Origin: an uncultured Granulosicoccaceae bacterium
Lineage (GTDB): Bacteria; Pseudomonadota; Gammaproteobacteria; Granulosicoccales; Granulosicoccaceae
Direction of reading: 5' to 3'
Length of the DNA: 64,000 nucleotides
NCBI GenBank assembly: GCA_938007995.1
Contig: CALLLW010000016.1
Span: 20,870-84,869, forward strand
Shown: positions 25,664 through 35,467 of the stretch, piece by piece
Position numbering within the stretch: position 1 is the stretch's first letter
Layout of the letters: every line of letters starts with the position of its first letter
Notes under the pieces: generated by a model
What the model was told of the DNA's origin: nothing
The model's input: only the letters and a program-made list of their open reading frames with translations
The model's database searches: none
Translations under genes and position numbers: made by a program

Positions 25664-28600
25664 TTGAGTGAAAACGTCATCGACGCGAAGGCGCTTCAAC
25701 GTGAAATAGATTCCTGTATGGGTGGTGACCAGCACCGGTTCAGAAACCGCCTCAGGCGCATTGTCGGTGCTGCTGACAATAAAAAAAAACCGGACGCTGA
25801 TGCATTAAAAAAACTCGCCGATAGTATCAGCCAGTCCTCAGCCAGAAGAGCATCAAGACTGGCAGCAGTGCCTGATCCGGATTACCCAACTGAACTTCCT
25901 GTTGCACAGCATCGTGAACAGATCATCGCATCCATTCGCAAGCATGCCGTGACAATCATCTGTGGCGAAACCGGCTCTGGAAAAACCACCCAGATTCCTA
26001 AAATGTGTCTCGAAGCTGGCCGTGGTGTGAATGGCTTAATCGGTCACACCCAGCCAAGGCGTCTTGCGGCAAGAAGTGTTGCCAGTCGTATTGCATCGGA
26101 GTTGAACTCTGAAGTTGGTGCGACAGTGGGATTCAAGGTTCGCTTCAGCGATCAGGTGTCATCATCAAGTTATATCAAACTGATGACAGACGGGATCTTG
26201 CTGGCAGAGATTCAGTCGGACCCGTGGCTAAATCAGTACGACACACTGATTATCGATGAAGCACATGAAAGATCGCTGAATATTGATTTCATACTTGGCT
26301 ACTTAAAACGCCTGTTGCAAAAGCGTTCTGATCTCAAAATTATCATTACTTCTGCAACCATTGATCCCGATACATTCTCAAAGCACTTTAATGATGCACC
26401 TGTGATTCTGGCTGAAGGCCGCAGTTATCCGGTTGAAGTGAGGTATCGTCCCTGGGGTGAAGATGAAGAAGACGAACGCGATCAGCCGCAGGCAATCTTT
26501 GATGCCTGTGATGAACTGGCGTCTACCGGTGCCGGTGACATACTGGTCTTTCTGCCGGGTGAAAGAGATATACGTGAAGCAGCAGACTATCTGGGAAAAG
26601 TATGTAGCGGTAGTCGCTTACTGCGCGGGGTGGAAGTCATACCGCTACTTGCGCGATTGTCGTCAGCAGAGCAGGCAAAGATATTTCAGCCTCATGGTGG
26701 CAGGCGAATAGTGCTTGCTACCAACGTTGCTGAAACTTCCCTGACAGTGCCGGGTATCCGTTTTGTTGTAGACACCGGTATGGCGCGCGTCTCGCGCTAC
26801 AGTGTGCGAAGCAAAGTGCAGCGACTACCGATTGAAAAAGTCTCTCAGGCCTCTGCCAATCAACGCAAGGGCAGGTGTGGTCGTGAAGCACCGGGAATTT
26901 GTGTCAGGTTGTACGCTGAGGATGATTTCGATCAGCGCCCTGAATTTACTGAACCCGAGATTCTACGAACTAATCTGGCGTCGGTTATTCTGCAAATGGA
27001 GGTATCCAAACTCGGCAAGGTTGAGAGTTTTCCGTTTGTACAATCTCCTGATGGCCGACTGATCAATGACGGCTACCGACTGTTGCTTGAACTGGGTGCG
27101 GTAGATCAAAAGAAAAAACTCACCCAAACAGGCCGGCAACTGGCTCGCTTTCCTGTTGATCCGCGTTTTGCCCGTATGTTGTTAGCAGCCAAAGAAGAAA
27201 ACTGTTTGTCTGAAGTGCTGACTATTGTCAGCGCGCTTTCTGTGCAGGACCCGCGCGAACGCCCGATGAATAAACACCAGGCTGCCGATGAGTTGCATAA
27301 AGAATTTAATCATGAGAAATCCGATTTTCTGTCAATCGTCAATATGTGGGAGTTCTGTCGGGTTCAGACCGATCGGTTGTCTTCAAATCAGTTCCGCAAG
27401 ATGTGTAAGCAGCGCTATCTTGCTTATATGCGTGTCCGGGAGTGGCGTGATATTCGGCGACAACTGCAGCAGACCATCAAAACCATTAACGCTAAAGAGA
27501 ATACCGGTGAAGCCAGTTATGATGCTGTCCATCGTGCTTTGTTATCCGGCTTGCTGGGCAATATAGCGATCAAGGATGATCGCAATGAATACCACAGCAC
27601 CCGAAATCGCAAGGTGATGTTGTTTCCTGGCTCCGGCTTGTTTGGCAAAGGGCCAAAATGGATCATGTCATCAGAGATAAGTGAAACAAACCGTCTATAC
27701 GCCCGGTGTGTTGCAGGCATTGATCCGCTATGGGTAGAGGCAATTGGCGAAACACTCTTAAAGCACAGCTACTCCGGTGCATCGTGGCAGCGAAAACGGG
27801 CGCAGGTAGGGGCGCTGCGTAAATCCACTCTGTACGGGCTGGTAGTGATTGAAAAGCGGCGCGTAAATTACGGCCCAATCAACCCGGATGAATCGCGGCA
27901 GATATTTATTCGTGAGGGTTTGGTCGATGGTAACTACAACACTCAGGCTGCCTTCTACAAGCACAATTTAAAACTAATAGATGAAGTGGTATCACTTGAA
28001 GATAAAACTCGCCGTAAAGATATTTTGATTGAGCCGGAAGAGCTCTTTCAGTTCTATAACGAGATCATCCCGGAGGGTATCTACTCAGGACCACTATTTG
28101 AAAAATGGCGTGAAGAATACGAAAAAGAAGCACCGCGTGGCTTGTACTTAAGCAAAGACTATCTGGTTCGCGACGAAGACCCGAATATCAATCAGCGAGA
28201 CTTTCCTGATCAAATCGAGTTTGCCGGTCTGGTATTGCCGCTTAAGTATCATTTCAAGCCAGGTGCAAGTGATGATGGTGTCACGCTGGTGGTGCCTGCG
28301 AGTCTGCTTAATCGTGTAGATGTTGGCAAATGTCAGTGGCTGGTGCCGGGCATGCTGGAAGAAAAGATAGTCGCAATGATCAAGTCGCTGCCAAAACAGC
28401 AGCGCCGAAACTTTGTACCAGCGCCGGATTATGCCAGCCAGGCAATGGCATTGATGCAGCAAAATGCCAATCAGTCACTGGTTGCGGCACTTTCTGATGC
28501 ACTGCAAAAACTGACTGGTGTGCACATACCGCAGACCGACTGGCAGAATGATCAGCTGCCCGTACATTTGCTCATGCGTGCTGAAGTGCTGGACGGTAGT

Positions 28601-29557
28601 GGTCAGACTATTGATGAAGGTCGAGACATTAAAAAGCTGCAAACAAAGTACCTTGATCAGATTGAAGAAAGTCTCGCCTCTAACGAAGGTAATGCGTTTG
28701 AACGTACTGATCTGACAGACTGGAACTTTGGTGATCTGCCGCAATGGGTTGAAGTAAATACGCAAGGCGTGAAGATGAAGGGATATCCGGCACTGGTTGA
28801 TGAAGATAACACCGTTTCTCTCAGATTATTCGCCACCAGTGAGGCGGCTGACGGTGCCATGCATGCGGGATTACGCGCCTTGTATAAAAAGCGTTTGTTC
28901 AAAGAAGTGAAGTATCTGTTTCGAAACCTGCCAAACATAGATGTGCTGTGTCTTCGCTTTGCATCATTCGGCAAGAGTGATGTGCTTAAGCATGATATCG
29001 TTGACGCCAGCCTTGATATGGCCTTGATCAACGAAAGACCACATCCGCGTACCAGAGAAGAGTTCAATGAAAATCTGGATCAACATAAAAATGACCTGGT
29101 AACTCATGCCAATACGGTTTGTGAACAACTGGCGAAAACTTTCGAGATCCACAGGCAGGTATCAAAGCGCATGGGTGGCTCTGTTTCGCTTAGCTGGGTA
29201 GAAGCAGTGGCTGATATCAAAGATCAAATTTCTCATTTGGTATATCCGGGGTTTGTGGTTAATACCCCGCCAGAGAAACTGATGCGCCTGCCTGTGTACT
29301 TTCAGGCAATAGATAAACGCCTCGACAGTCTCGATCAGGAACCCGACAGAGACCGGCGCCGCCGCGCGGAGATCATTCCGGTTTGGCAGCGTATTAAAGC
29401 CATGCAGTGCACGACGAAAGTTTCAGCTGTGCGCTGGCTGATAGAGGAACTACGCGTATCAGTTTATGCACAGGAGCTTGGCACCACTGATAAAGTATCA
29501 GTCGGTCGAATCGAGAAATTACTTGAAAAGCTGATTATGGTTCAACCGGATTCCTGA
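25664..29557 (+). CDS. hrpA: ATP-dependent RNA helicase HrpA
   Basis: The 1297-residue DEAH helicase has Walker A CGETGSGKTTQIPK, IIDEAHERSLNIDF, SAT, VVDTGMARVSRYS and QRKGRCGREAPG, followed by the HA2/OB-fold region and a long DUF3418 C-terminus ending around RWLIEELRVSVYAQELGT. HrpA resolves stalled ribosomes and processes mRNA; the length matches E. coli (1300). The frame begins with TTG at 25664 and no ATG lies near, so the start codon is unusual and lacks a clear Shine-Dalgarno. It follows the SPOR gene by 95 bases. Confidence 0.95.
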   Translation: MSENVIDAKALQREIDSCMGGDQHRFRNRLRRIVGAADNKKKPDADALKKLADSISQSSARRASRLAAVPDPDYPTELPVAQHREQIIASIRKHAVTIICGETGSGKTTQIPKMCLEAGRGVNGLIGHTQPRRLAARSVASRIASELNSEVGATVGFKVRFSDQVSSSSYIKLMTDGILLAEIQSDPWLNQYDTLIIDEAHERSLNIDFILGYLKRLLQKRSDLKIIITSATIDPDTFSKHFNDAPVILAEGRSYPVEVRYRPWGEDEEDERDQPQAIFDACDELASTGAGDILVFLPGERDIREAADYLGKVCSGSRLLRGVEVIPLLARLSSAEQAKIFQPHGGRRIVLATNVAETSLTVPGIRFVVDTGMARVSRYSVRSKVQRLPIEKVSQASANQRKGRCGREAPGICVRLYAEDDFDQRPEFTEPEILRTNLASVILQMEVSKLGKVESFPFVQSPDGRLINDGYRLLLELGAVDQKKKLTQTGRQLARFPVDPRFARMLLAAKEENCLSEVLTIVSALSVQDPRERPMNKHQAADELHKEFNHEKSDFLSIVNMWEFCRVQTDRLSSNQFRKMCKQRYLAYMRVREWRDIRRQLQQTIKTINAKENTGEASYDAVHRALLSGLLGNIAIKDDRNEYHSTRNRKVMLFPGSGLFGKGPKWIMSSEISETNRLYARCVAGIDPLWVEAIGETLLKHSYSGASWQRKRAQVGALRKSTLYGLVVIEKRRVNYGPINPDESRQIFIREGLVDGNYNTQAAFYKHNLKLIDEVVSLEDKTRRKDILIEPEELFQFYNEIIPEGIYSGPLFEKWREEYEKEAPRGLYLSKDYLVRDEDPNINQRDFPDQIEFAGLVLPLKYHFKPGASDDGVTLVVPASLLNRVDVGKCQWLVPGMLEEKIVAMIKSLPKQQRRNFVPAPDYASQAMALMQQNANQSLVAALSDALQKLTGVHIPQTDWQNDQLPVHLLMRAEVLDGSGQTIDEGRDIKKLQTKYLDQIEESLASNEGNAFERTDLTDWNFGDLPQWVEVNTQGVKMKGYPALVDEDNTVSLRLFATSEAADGAMHAGLRALYKKRLFKEVKYLFRNLPNIDVLCLRFASFGKSDVLKHDIVDASLDMALINERPHPRTREEFNENLDQHKNDLVTHANTVCEQLAKTFEIHRQVSKRMGGSVSLSWVEAVADIKDQISHLVYPGFVVNTPPEKLMRLPVYFQAIDKRLDSLDQEPDRDRRRRAEIIPVWQRIKAMQCTTKVSAVRWLIEELRVSVYAQELGTTDKVSVGRIEKLLEKLIMVQPDS

Positions 29558-29854
29558 GTTGAATTGGGCCATTTCCGCTTTTGGCTGTGACGATATTTTA
29601 CTATTCAAATGCCTTGTTTTGCAGCAGCGGTGATTGACCGGTTTGCTAGCCATTTGGTTGTTTGCTTCGGGGTATAACCGGTATTGTGAATAACAGTAAT
29701 GTTAAGCAAAAATAGTGATAAAACTGTATTAGACTTGCGCTGCAGATTGAGAGCGGCGCTCATGCTTTGATTCTGCGTCTTTACAGCGATTCAGAGCTTC
29801 TTACCTTACTTCTTATGCCTGGCTCATACCTGAAATACCAAACATCCTGCTGAT

Positions 29855-30547
29855 ATGATCCAGCGAAACCTGGTTACCGGGTCCGTACTTTTAGTTTTTT
29901 GTCTTTTGCTGGCATTCTTTATCCGTGTGGTGCTGAGCAACGAAGCAGTGCGGGTTACTGCACACTATTTAATCGAAGATATAAAAAACAGCTATGGGCA
30001 AAGTAACTTGATGCTCGGAAGTTCTACGATTCAGAAACTTGGCCATAACTATGGGCAGCAGATTGATCAGCGATTTGAAAAGAGTGGTCTGCAGAACTGT
30101 GGTTTATGGCTCAATCGCGGTATCGGGAATTCGACAATATCAACGCTGCATCGTTACCTTAAATCCACAAGGCTTGCTATTGATCCGCCCATTGTGTTGC
30201 TATATGCAGGCGAGAACGATATAAGTTTTGGTGATACGGTCGACGAAGCATTCAAAAAATACAAGCAGCTACTTCAGCGATTGATTGATACCTATCCAGA
30301 GAGCGAAATTCACATAATTGCAATTAAGCCTTCACCCGAAAGGCGTGCTTACTGGACAAAGTTTAAGCAGCTCAATGCTCGTATTCGAGCCTATGTGAAC
30401 GCAAAGCCGAGTATAATTTTTCACTCACATGTAGAGTCTGACTGGGAGTCGCACAGTGCGAATTTCCAGCAGGATGGTGTTCACTTAACAGAGCACGGCT
30501 ATGGCCTGTTCATGGCAGGAATAGAGCAAGTATGCAGAACCAGGTAG
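29855..30547 (+). CDS. SGNH/GDSL-type hydrolase, membrane anchored
   Basis: The 230-residue protein has an N-terminal hydrophobic helix (VTGSVLLVFCLLLAFFIRVVL) that places it in the envelope. The SGNH blocks are visible: LMLGSSTIQ with the nucleophile serine, LNRGIGNST, LLYAGENDIS and QDGVHLTEHGY with the catalytic Asp/His. Such enzymes remove or transfer acyl groups, usually acetyl, on sugars. Its last 16 bases overlap the acyltransferase-3 gene, so the two are translationally coupled. Together they suggest acetylation or deacetylation of a surface glycan. Confidence 0.8.
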   Translation: MIQRNLVTGSVLLVFCLLLAFFIRVVLSNEAVRVTAHYLIEDIKNSYGQSNLMLGSSTIQKLGHNYGQQIDQRFEKSGLQNCGLWLNRGIGNSTISTLHRYLKSTRLAIDPPIVLLYAGENDISFGDTVDEAFKKYKQLLQRLIDTYPESEIHIIAIKPSPERRAYWTKFKQLNARIRAYVNAKPSIIFHSHVESDWESHSANFQQDGVHLTEHGYGLFMAGIEQVCRTR

Positions 30548-31629
30548 ACAGGCTCCATTTTATGGACTCGATGCGGGCCATACTGATGGTTTTGGGTGTA
30601 GTACTGCACTCTGCCGAGGTGTTTAACCCGCGCCAGACCTGGGTTGTTGTCAGCGATAACCCGCAGATAATAATGGGCTATCTGGTGGACTTTATTTCTA
30701 CTTTTAGAATGCCGGCATTTTTTGTTGTTTCCGGCTATTTCTGCTTCCTGACTATGCGCAAGTATAGGGTGAAGAAATTTTTCAAAGTCCGTGTGACCCG
30801 GGTAGCTGTGCCACTGGTTGTGACTGCATTAACCCTCAATGTATTGCAGGCGATTTTCCTTGATCAAGTGGGGCTGCTGGGACCATTGAAGGAGTACATC
30901 ACGGACAGTACCTTCATAGGCCATCTCTGGTTCTTAAGAAATCTGCTTGTGTATTTTCTGATCGCCTGTTTGCTTGCGTTGCTGCCGTTATTCCTGTTGA
31001 GGTTTATCATACGGCCCATCAGGCTGGTGTTTAATAAAGTGCCTATGTTACTGATCGTAGTGCTTTTGCCAATGGTTTCAGTGGTTATGACCTCGGTGCT
31101 GGTTATAACCAACATGATGTACTTCAACTTCTTTGGCTTATACGCAAACTATATTGTAATTATGTACATGCCATTCTTTTTCTTCGGCGTGTTACTGGGT
31201 GTAGGCAAGGATAGTTTGCGTGATTTCAGTACGGTTAATCCGCTGTTCAGTCTGGCGCTGCTCGCTGTCGCCGTATTGCTCGCAAGCGTTGTAGATTTGT
31301 CTTCCGGCAGTAATCTGGCTGAAATTGGTGTTATTTATCTTGGTAAGCTGAAAGAGTGGGCCGCCGTACTTATTGTATTTTACCTGTTTTATAAATTCTT
31401 CAGCCAGCAGTCACCGCTAATGCGGCTGATGTCAGATGCGTCCTATACTATCTATCTGTTTCACCATCTGTTGGTGATTATTCTGGCCGTAGTGTTAATC
31501 AAGTACAGTGTGCCGGCTTTGGTCTCTGTGTTGCTATCAATTCTGGTGGTGACAGCAGTGACATTCGTCATTCATACACAGGTGATTGTAAAGAGCAGCG
31601 TATTGACTTTTCTGTATAACGGCAAATAA
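30532..31629 (+). CDS. acyltransferase-3 family membrane protein (OpgC/OafA type)
   Basis: This 365-residue polytopic membrane protein has about ten helices. RLHFMDSMRAILMVLGVVLHSAEVF carries the conserved 'D..R.......V..HS' of acyltransferase-3 enzymes, and FRMPAFFVVSGYF and GHLWFLRNLLVYF are further family blocks. Length and sequence are closest to the OpgC/MdoC branch that succinylates glucans, but OafA-like O-acetylases share these motifs. It starts inside the upstream SGNH gene. The two genes probably modify a periplasmic or extracellular polysaccharide. Confidence 0.85.
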   Translation: MQNQVDRLHFMDSMRAILMVLGVVLHSAEVFNPRQTWVVVSDNPQIIMGYLVDFISTFRMPAFFVVSGYFCFLTMRKYRVKKFFKVRVTRVAVPLVVTALTLNVLQAIFLDQVGLLGPLKEYITDSTFIGHLWFLRNLLVYFLIACLLALLPLFLLRFIIRPIRLVFNKVPMLLIVVLLPMVSVVMTSVLVITNMMYFNFFGLYANYIVIMYMPFFFFGVLLGVGKDSLRDFSTVNPLFSLALLAVAVLLASVVDLSSGSNLAEIGVIYLGKLKEWAAVLIVFYLFYKFFSQQSPLMRLMSDASYTIYLFHHLLVIILAVVLIKYSVPALVSVLLSILVVTAVTFVIHTQVIVKSSVLTFLYNGK

Positions 31630-31647
31630 GAAGAGCTGTTTTCTCCA

Positions 31648-32496
31648 TCAGGAGTTCGCTTTATAGGTTCCCCAGGCAATGGTTTGTAACTGAGTGGCTT
31701 CTTCCGCGCTCAGGGATAAATTGCTCAAATTGATTGGCGAGGATCCCGTTAAGTAGGCGTATAGCGTATAGGCAATCATTCGCTTTCCCTGTTTAGTGGC
31801 ATGGGCATAATCGAGGAACAGTTCGAATGGCGGTGATTCGTTGTTGCTGATGTAAAAATAGTCCCAGGCTCTACCTATATGCACAATTGGTGCTTCAAAC
31901 TCATCGGCAACAAATTCGTAACGGGTCAGGATGTTTTCGATTTTCGCCGGATCACGATTCTGGAACGCCCAGGTTTGATAAAAGCCTATCGTGCTGCCAC
32001 TGGCTTCGATTCTTCGTTGTAACTCACTCAGCACATTATAGGGTTTGCGATGATCTTTGATGCCATTGCTGTGTGCCTGCACCAGTGTGAGGTCATAGCC
32101 TCGTGCTATGAGCTCGGTAGTTCTTTCATTGGTTAAATGTTGCTTGAGTCGATAACCGCCCGGGTTAGACGTTGCTATGTTCGAAGAATAACCACCACAA
32201 GTGAGAAGCTCTTCGAGCAATGTTTGCACATCGTTCATCAGGCTGTTGCCAATCAGAAGTAAGCTGACATTTTTTTCGGTGTTCACCTGGTCGGTGCAGC
32301 CGCTGGCACGGTCCGCTTCGGTAAAGGAATTGATTTCCTCGGCGATGAGTTGCTCCATCCTTGGTGCTGATGCGCACGCGCTAATAGTTAGCGCAACTAA
32401 TGCAGCTGTTATGTTGCGGGCGATGTTGATTGAGTACGTCAAAGTAGTAGCCACAGTTAAGTGAAAGTGGAGAAGTTGCCAAACCCGGCATCGCAA
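31648..32496 (-). CDS. SGNH-hydrolase-like lipoprotein
   Basis: The 282-residue product has a hydrophobic leader ending in a lipobox (LTISAC, cysteine at residue 41), so it is probably a lipoprotein. LLLIGNSLMNDVQTLLEEL is an SGNH block I, and DYAHATKQGKRMIAYTLYAYLTG an SGNH block V with the catalytic Asp/His pair. The first ATG (32496) leaves a long n-region; a GTG at 32454 fits a normal leader better. It converges on the acyltransferase gene, ending 18 bases from it, so the three genes form a compact acyl-modification cluster. Confidence 0.65.
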   Translation of the reverse strand: MRCRVWQLLHFHLTVATTLTYSINIARNITAALVALTISACASAPRMEQLIAEEINSFTEADRASGCTDQVNTEKNVSLLLIGNSLMNDVQTLLEELLTCGGYSSNIATSNPGGYRLKQHLTNERTTELIARGYDLTLVQAHSNGIKDHRKPYNVLSELQRRIEASGSTIGFYQTWAFQNRDPAKIENILTRYEFVADEFEAPIVHIGRAWDYFYISNNESPPFELFLDYAHATKQGKRMIAYTLYAYLTGSSPINLSNLSLSAEEATQLQTIAWGTYKANS

Positions 32497-32874
32497 AGCT
32501 GCGGCGAGGCTTGTGAGTGATAAGTTTGTTCAAAAATTGTTCCGACCGCAATCGAACGCAACATTGAATTGACACTTGTTAAGCTAGCGGAATTCAGACA
32601 GGCCAGAACCAGAGCCAGAACCAGAGCCGGAAATAAGGCCGGTAATAAACGCAGTAACAAAGCCGGAATCTCAGTTATCTGCAAGGTGTTTCAGCATCTG
32701 TGGTGGCACGCATTTCCAGCGTGCGGAACAAATTTGTGCAGATCAGGAGCTTTGAAAGTGCTTTTGCTGAAACGGCTGGTTATTTCTTAAAACACTGACT
32801 GGCCGTTGTTGCCGGGCGGCAATCAACGACCAGTCATTAAAGCCAGTCACTGGGGGGTATTAGTACCGTGAGGC
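32497..32874. other. spacer between SGNH lipoprotein and second lipoprotein genes
   Basis: No gene is supported in these 378 bases. A 12-bp tandem repeat lies at 32603-32628 and further GCCGG-rich fragments follow it. Short open frames over the repeat encode only repetitive Arg/Thr or Leu/Ala strings. Confidence 0.5.
32603..32628. repeat. 12-bp tandem duplication
   Basis: CCAGAACCAGAG occurs at 32603-32614 and 32615-32626 with no mismatch, followed by a degenerate CCGG. Confidence 0.85.
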
Positions 32875-33798
32875 TTAATTTACTCTGGTGCGAACACTAT
32901 TGGCAACAAATACCATCGAATCGCCATCGGCTGCGACGTTGTAGCCTACCCGCAGTAAAGTGGTGAACTCATCGTCAAAAGCCGCACCCATTTGTGCCTG
33001 TATTTCTTCGGGAAACGCAAAAGAGCCATCGTCTATAAGTGCGCAGGCGATAAATATGCCTTCACCCGCGACTTGTGAAAAGCCACCAACATAGAGTTCG
33101 ATTGTGGAACCTGGAACATCATTGGGCTGCCACTGAAAAAAGGTAGCGACACCAACGTTGTCTCCAGCGGCTGGCCGATCAACCTGCAGCTCCGGTACTG
33201 GTGGAACGGCAATGCCGGGAAAACCACTGAATGCGTCACCCGGGATATCGACAAGCAAGTTTGTACCAGCTGGCTGATCAATTGCCACCTCTGGCTGATA
33301 GACCGGGCCGGTGGCAGTATCCATGCGCTGCAGAGTCGCGTAGGTGCCATTGTCATCTGTCAGGACAATGGACTCTCCGGCACTGATTTGTGTTGCGATT
33401 TGGTCCAACACCAGGAACCCGTCGGGTGTCATTGTGTCACCGGTGAGCGGAGTCACTTCGCATTCATCAGTGGGTGGGATGTACCAGTCGCGAACTTCCT
33501 GCTCGGTCAATGTTGTCTGCAGGTCGCCGAACAAGCCGCGGGTTGAGTCAACAGTAACGCCGATTGGCTCAAGCTTAATCAGACTCACCGAGTTAACGAG
33601 GCCGTTGGCGGTTCTGGCTGTTGTTACGCCATCAAGGCCGGTGCCAGTTCCGGTGCCAGTGCCGGTGCTGTCAGGAAGCAGGTTGCTGTCTGTTTCATTG
33701 TCGGAGTTGCCGGCTCCATTCCCGGAGTCGATTGTCGCGGAGTCGCAGGCTATCAAAAGGCTTGTAAGACAGGCGGCAAAAGCTAAATTCTTCTTCAT
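32875..33798 (-). CDS. hypothetical lipoprotein
   Basis: The 307-residue protein starts MKKNLAFAACLTSLLIACDS, a signal with lipobox LLIAC. A low-complexity Gly/Asn/Asp/Thr stretch with a TGTGTGTGTG repeat follows, then a predicted beta-rich domain of about 240 residues with no catalytic motif I recognise. ATG 33798 is chosen over the ATG five codons upstream because it gives a normal n-region. The outer-membrane or periplasmic function is unknown. It stands alone between an SGNH lipoprotein and a repeat-rich spacer. Confidence 0.65.
   Translation of the reverse strand: MKKNLAFAACLTSLLIACDSATIDSGNGAGNSDNETDSNLLPDSTGTGTGTGTGLDGVTTARTANGLVNSVSLIKLEPIGVTVDSTRGLFGDLQTTLTEQEVRDWYIPPTDECEVTPLTGDTMTPDGFLVLDQIATQISAGESIVLTDDNGTYATLQRMDTATGPVYQPEVAIDQPAGTNLLVDIPGDAFSGFPGIAVPPVPELQVDRPAAGDNVGVATFFQWQPNDVPGSTIELYVGGFSQVAGEGIFIACALIDDGSFAFPEEIQAQMGAAFDDEFTTLLRVGYNVAADGDSMVFVANSVRTRVN
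33639..33669. repeat. coding repeat (Thr-Gly)n
   Basis: Near-identical 6/12-bp units related to CCGGTGCCAGTG encode the TGTGTGTGTG stretch after the lipoprotein signal. Confidence 0.75.
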
Positions 33799-34252
33799 TG
33801 AGGTGCACCACATATAACTGGAAGGCGCGAGTCTACGGGTTTTGGGAGATGGAAACTATCTACTCATTTGTAAAAAACGGAGCGAAACGTATAAAACAGT
33901 GAATAGATGGAGTTGGCTGTTTTCGAAGTTACAGCCTTTTAGTGAATTGCGTATCAGTTTTCGCGTAGATTATTCACCACAGCGAGGCGTAAGAGGCGGG
34001 GTGATTGTGACCCCGGCAGGCATGCATCCACGCAGGGCATTAGGCTAAGCGTCGGCAAGGCACCGGGTCGGCAAGGCACTGGTCGGCAAGGCACTGAGAA
34101 AGTCCCTTGGCTTTTATTTGCCATGTCTGGTGCGTAGATTGCACCAGGTGTCTCAGGCTATATTTCCCTGGCCCGGATTTCCAGGCCAGATTTCTCAGGC
34201 TAGATTTCTCAGGCTAGATTTCTCAGGCCAGTATTTCGCAGGCCAGACTTTA
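33799..34252. other. repeat-rich spacer upstream of a lipoprotein gene and downstream of the hydrolase gene
   Basis: There is no gene in these 454 bases. The left part should hold the promoter of the leftward lipoprotein gene. The right half is built from two families of short tandem repeats (34051-34096 and about 34150-34260). Confidence 0.6.
34051..34096. repeat. 15/16-bp tandem repeat, three copies
   Basis: GTCGGCAAGGCACCGG, GTCGGCAAGGCACTG and GTCGGCAAGGCACTG lie head to tail. Confidence 0.9.
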
Positions 34253-34260
34253 TTAGGCCA
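34150..34260. repeat. 14-bp degenerate tandem repeat array
   Basis: TTTCTCAGGCTAGA is repeated perfectly at 34191-34204 and 34205-34218; further diverged copies sharing CAGGC(C/T)AG flank them on both sides, about seven in all. The array runs into the last codons of the dienelactone hydrolase gene. Confidence 0.85.
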
Positions 34261-35176
34261 GATTGGCTGAGAAAAACTCCAGCGTGCGATCCCACGCAAG
34301 CTTGGCGGCTTCTTCGTTGTAGCGTTTGGTCGAGTTGTTGTGAAAGCCATGTCCGGTGCCTGGATAAAGATGGCGCTCATACTCAATGTTGTTTGCCTGC
34401 AGTGCCGCTTCGAAGTCGGGCCATTGTGCATTGATCCGGTCATCGTTCTCTGCCGCCTGAACCATCAGCGGTGCTTTGATTTTCGCCACTTCCTCGGTTG
34501 GAGGTGCACTGCCATAGAACGGCACACCGCCATGGAAATCTGTCCCCATTTTGGTAGCGAGAAAATTAACTACGCCACCGCCAAAACAGAACCCGACTGC
34601 ACCTAACTTACCGGTAGACAGTTCATGTGACTTCAAGAATTCGGCACCGTTGGCCATGTCGATCATTATCTTCGCGCGATCGAGACTCTTTTGCATGGCT
34701 CGGCCATCGTCATCATTGCCCGGATATCCGCCAACCGGGTGCAGTGCATCCGGTGCCAGCGCCAGGAAGCCATCTACTGCAAGTCGGCGTGCGACATCTT
34801 CAATGTACGGATTGAGTCCGCGATTTTCGTGAACAACCAGCACACTGGGATACGGGCCATCAGTACTTGGAACTGCAAGGTATCCGCGCATCTCACCGGA
34901 GTTACCACCGGGTGAGTCGTAAGTTACGTACTCAGCCTTCATGCGTTCATCGGTAAACGAAATGGTTTGTGCCTGTGCATAGCGTGGGAACAAAGCCTGC
35001 GCCATGGTTAAGCCGGAGACACCGGCAACGGTGATTGCGCCCGCACGTTTCATGAACTCGCGTCGAGTGATATACCCGTGGCAGTAAAGGTCATAGAGTT
35101 CGTAGACGCGTTGATCTATTTCAAGATCCTCATCATCAATCTCATGGTTTTTCACAGCTCCGGTAGTAGTGTTCAT
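34253..35176 (-). CDS. Tat-exported dienelactone hydrolase family protein (YghX-like)
   Basis: The 307-residue protein begins MNTTTGAVKNHEIDDEDLE, then a twin-arginine signal ITRREFMKRAGAITVAGVSG with cleavage near ALFPRYAQA. The mature part is an alpha/beta hydrolase with a cysteine nucleophile in GAVGFCFGGG, the aspartate in ENDDRIN and the histidine in GTGHGFHN, the Cys-Asp-His triad of dienelactone hydrolases. It would hydrolyse a lactone or ester in the periplasm. An excellent AAGGAG ribosome site sets the start at ATG 35176 rather than the longer frame. The stop lies at the edge of a tandem repeat array. Confidence 0.85.
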   Translation of the reverse strand: MNTTTGAVKNHEIDDEDLEIDQRVYELYDLYCHGYITRREFMKRAGAITVAGVSGLTMAQALFPRYAQAQTISFTDERMKAEYVTYDSPGGNSGEMRGYLAVPSTDGPYPSVLVVHENRGLNPYIEDVARRLAVDGFLALAPDALHPVGGYPGNDDDGRAMQKSLDRAKIMIDMANGAEFLKSHELSTGKLGAVGFCFGGGVVNFLATKMGTDFHGGVPFYGSAPPTEEVAKIKAPLMVQAAENDDRINAQWPDFEAALQANNIEYERHLYPGTGHGFHNNSTKRYNEEAAKLAWDRTLEFFSANLA

Positions 35177-35467
35177 GCGTTGCTCCTTCATGTGGTTGTA
35201 ATAATCATAACAGTGGCTCCACAACTATGGCCCGGGTGTATGTTCTGGCCCGGTAATGACAGTGTTTTGTTGTCATGCAGAGCTGTAAAAATACGTCAGC
35301 GGTCTCGCTATACGCTAACAAGCTGAGTGAGTCAGGTTCAAAAAGTTCCGCATTTTCGGCCAGTAAAAATTATATGTCGCGATCGCGCTGACAGAACCGC
35401 TTACCATTGAAAATGAACACAGTATTTCTGCAAGCCTTTGATTTGCTGCTCGGTAATGTTACTGATC

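Noticed and set aside
34051..34260. CRISPR array
   Set aside because: Units are 14-16 bp and directly adjacent with no spacers, and no cas gene is present.
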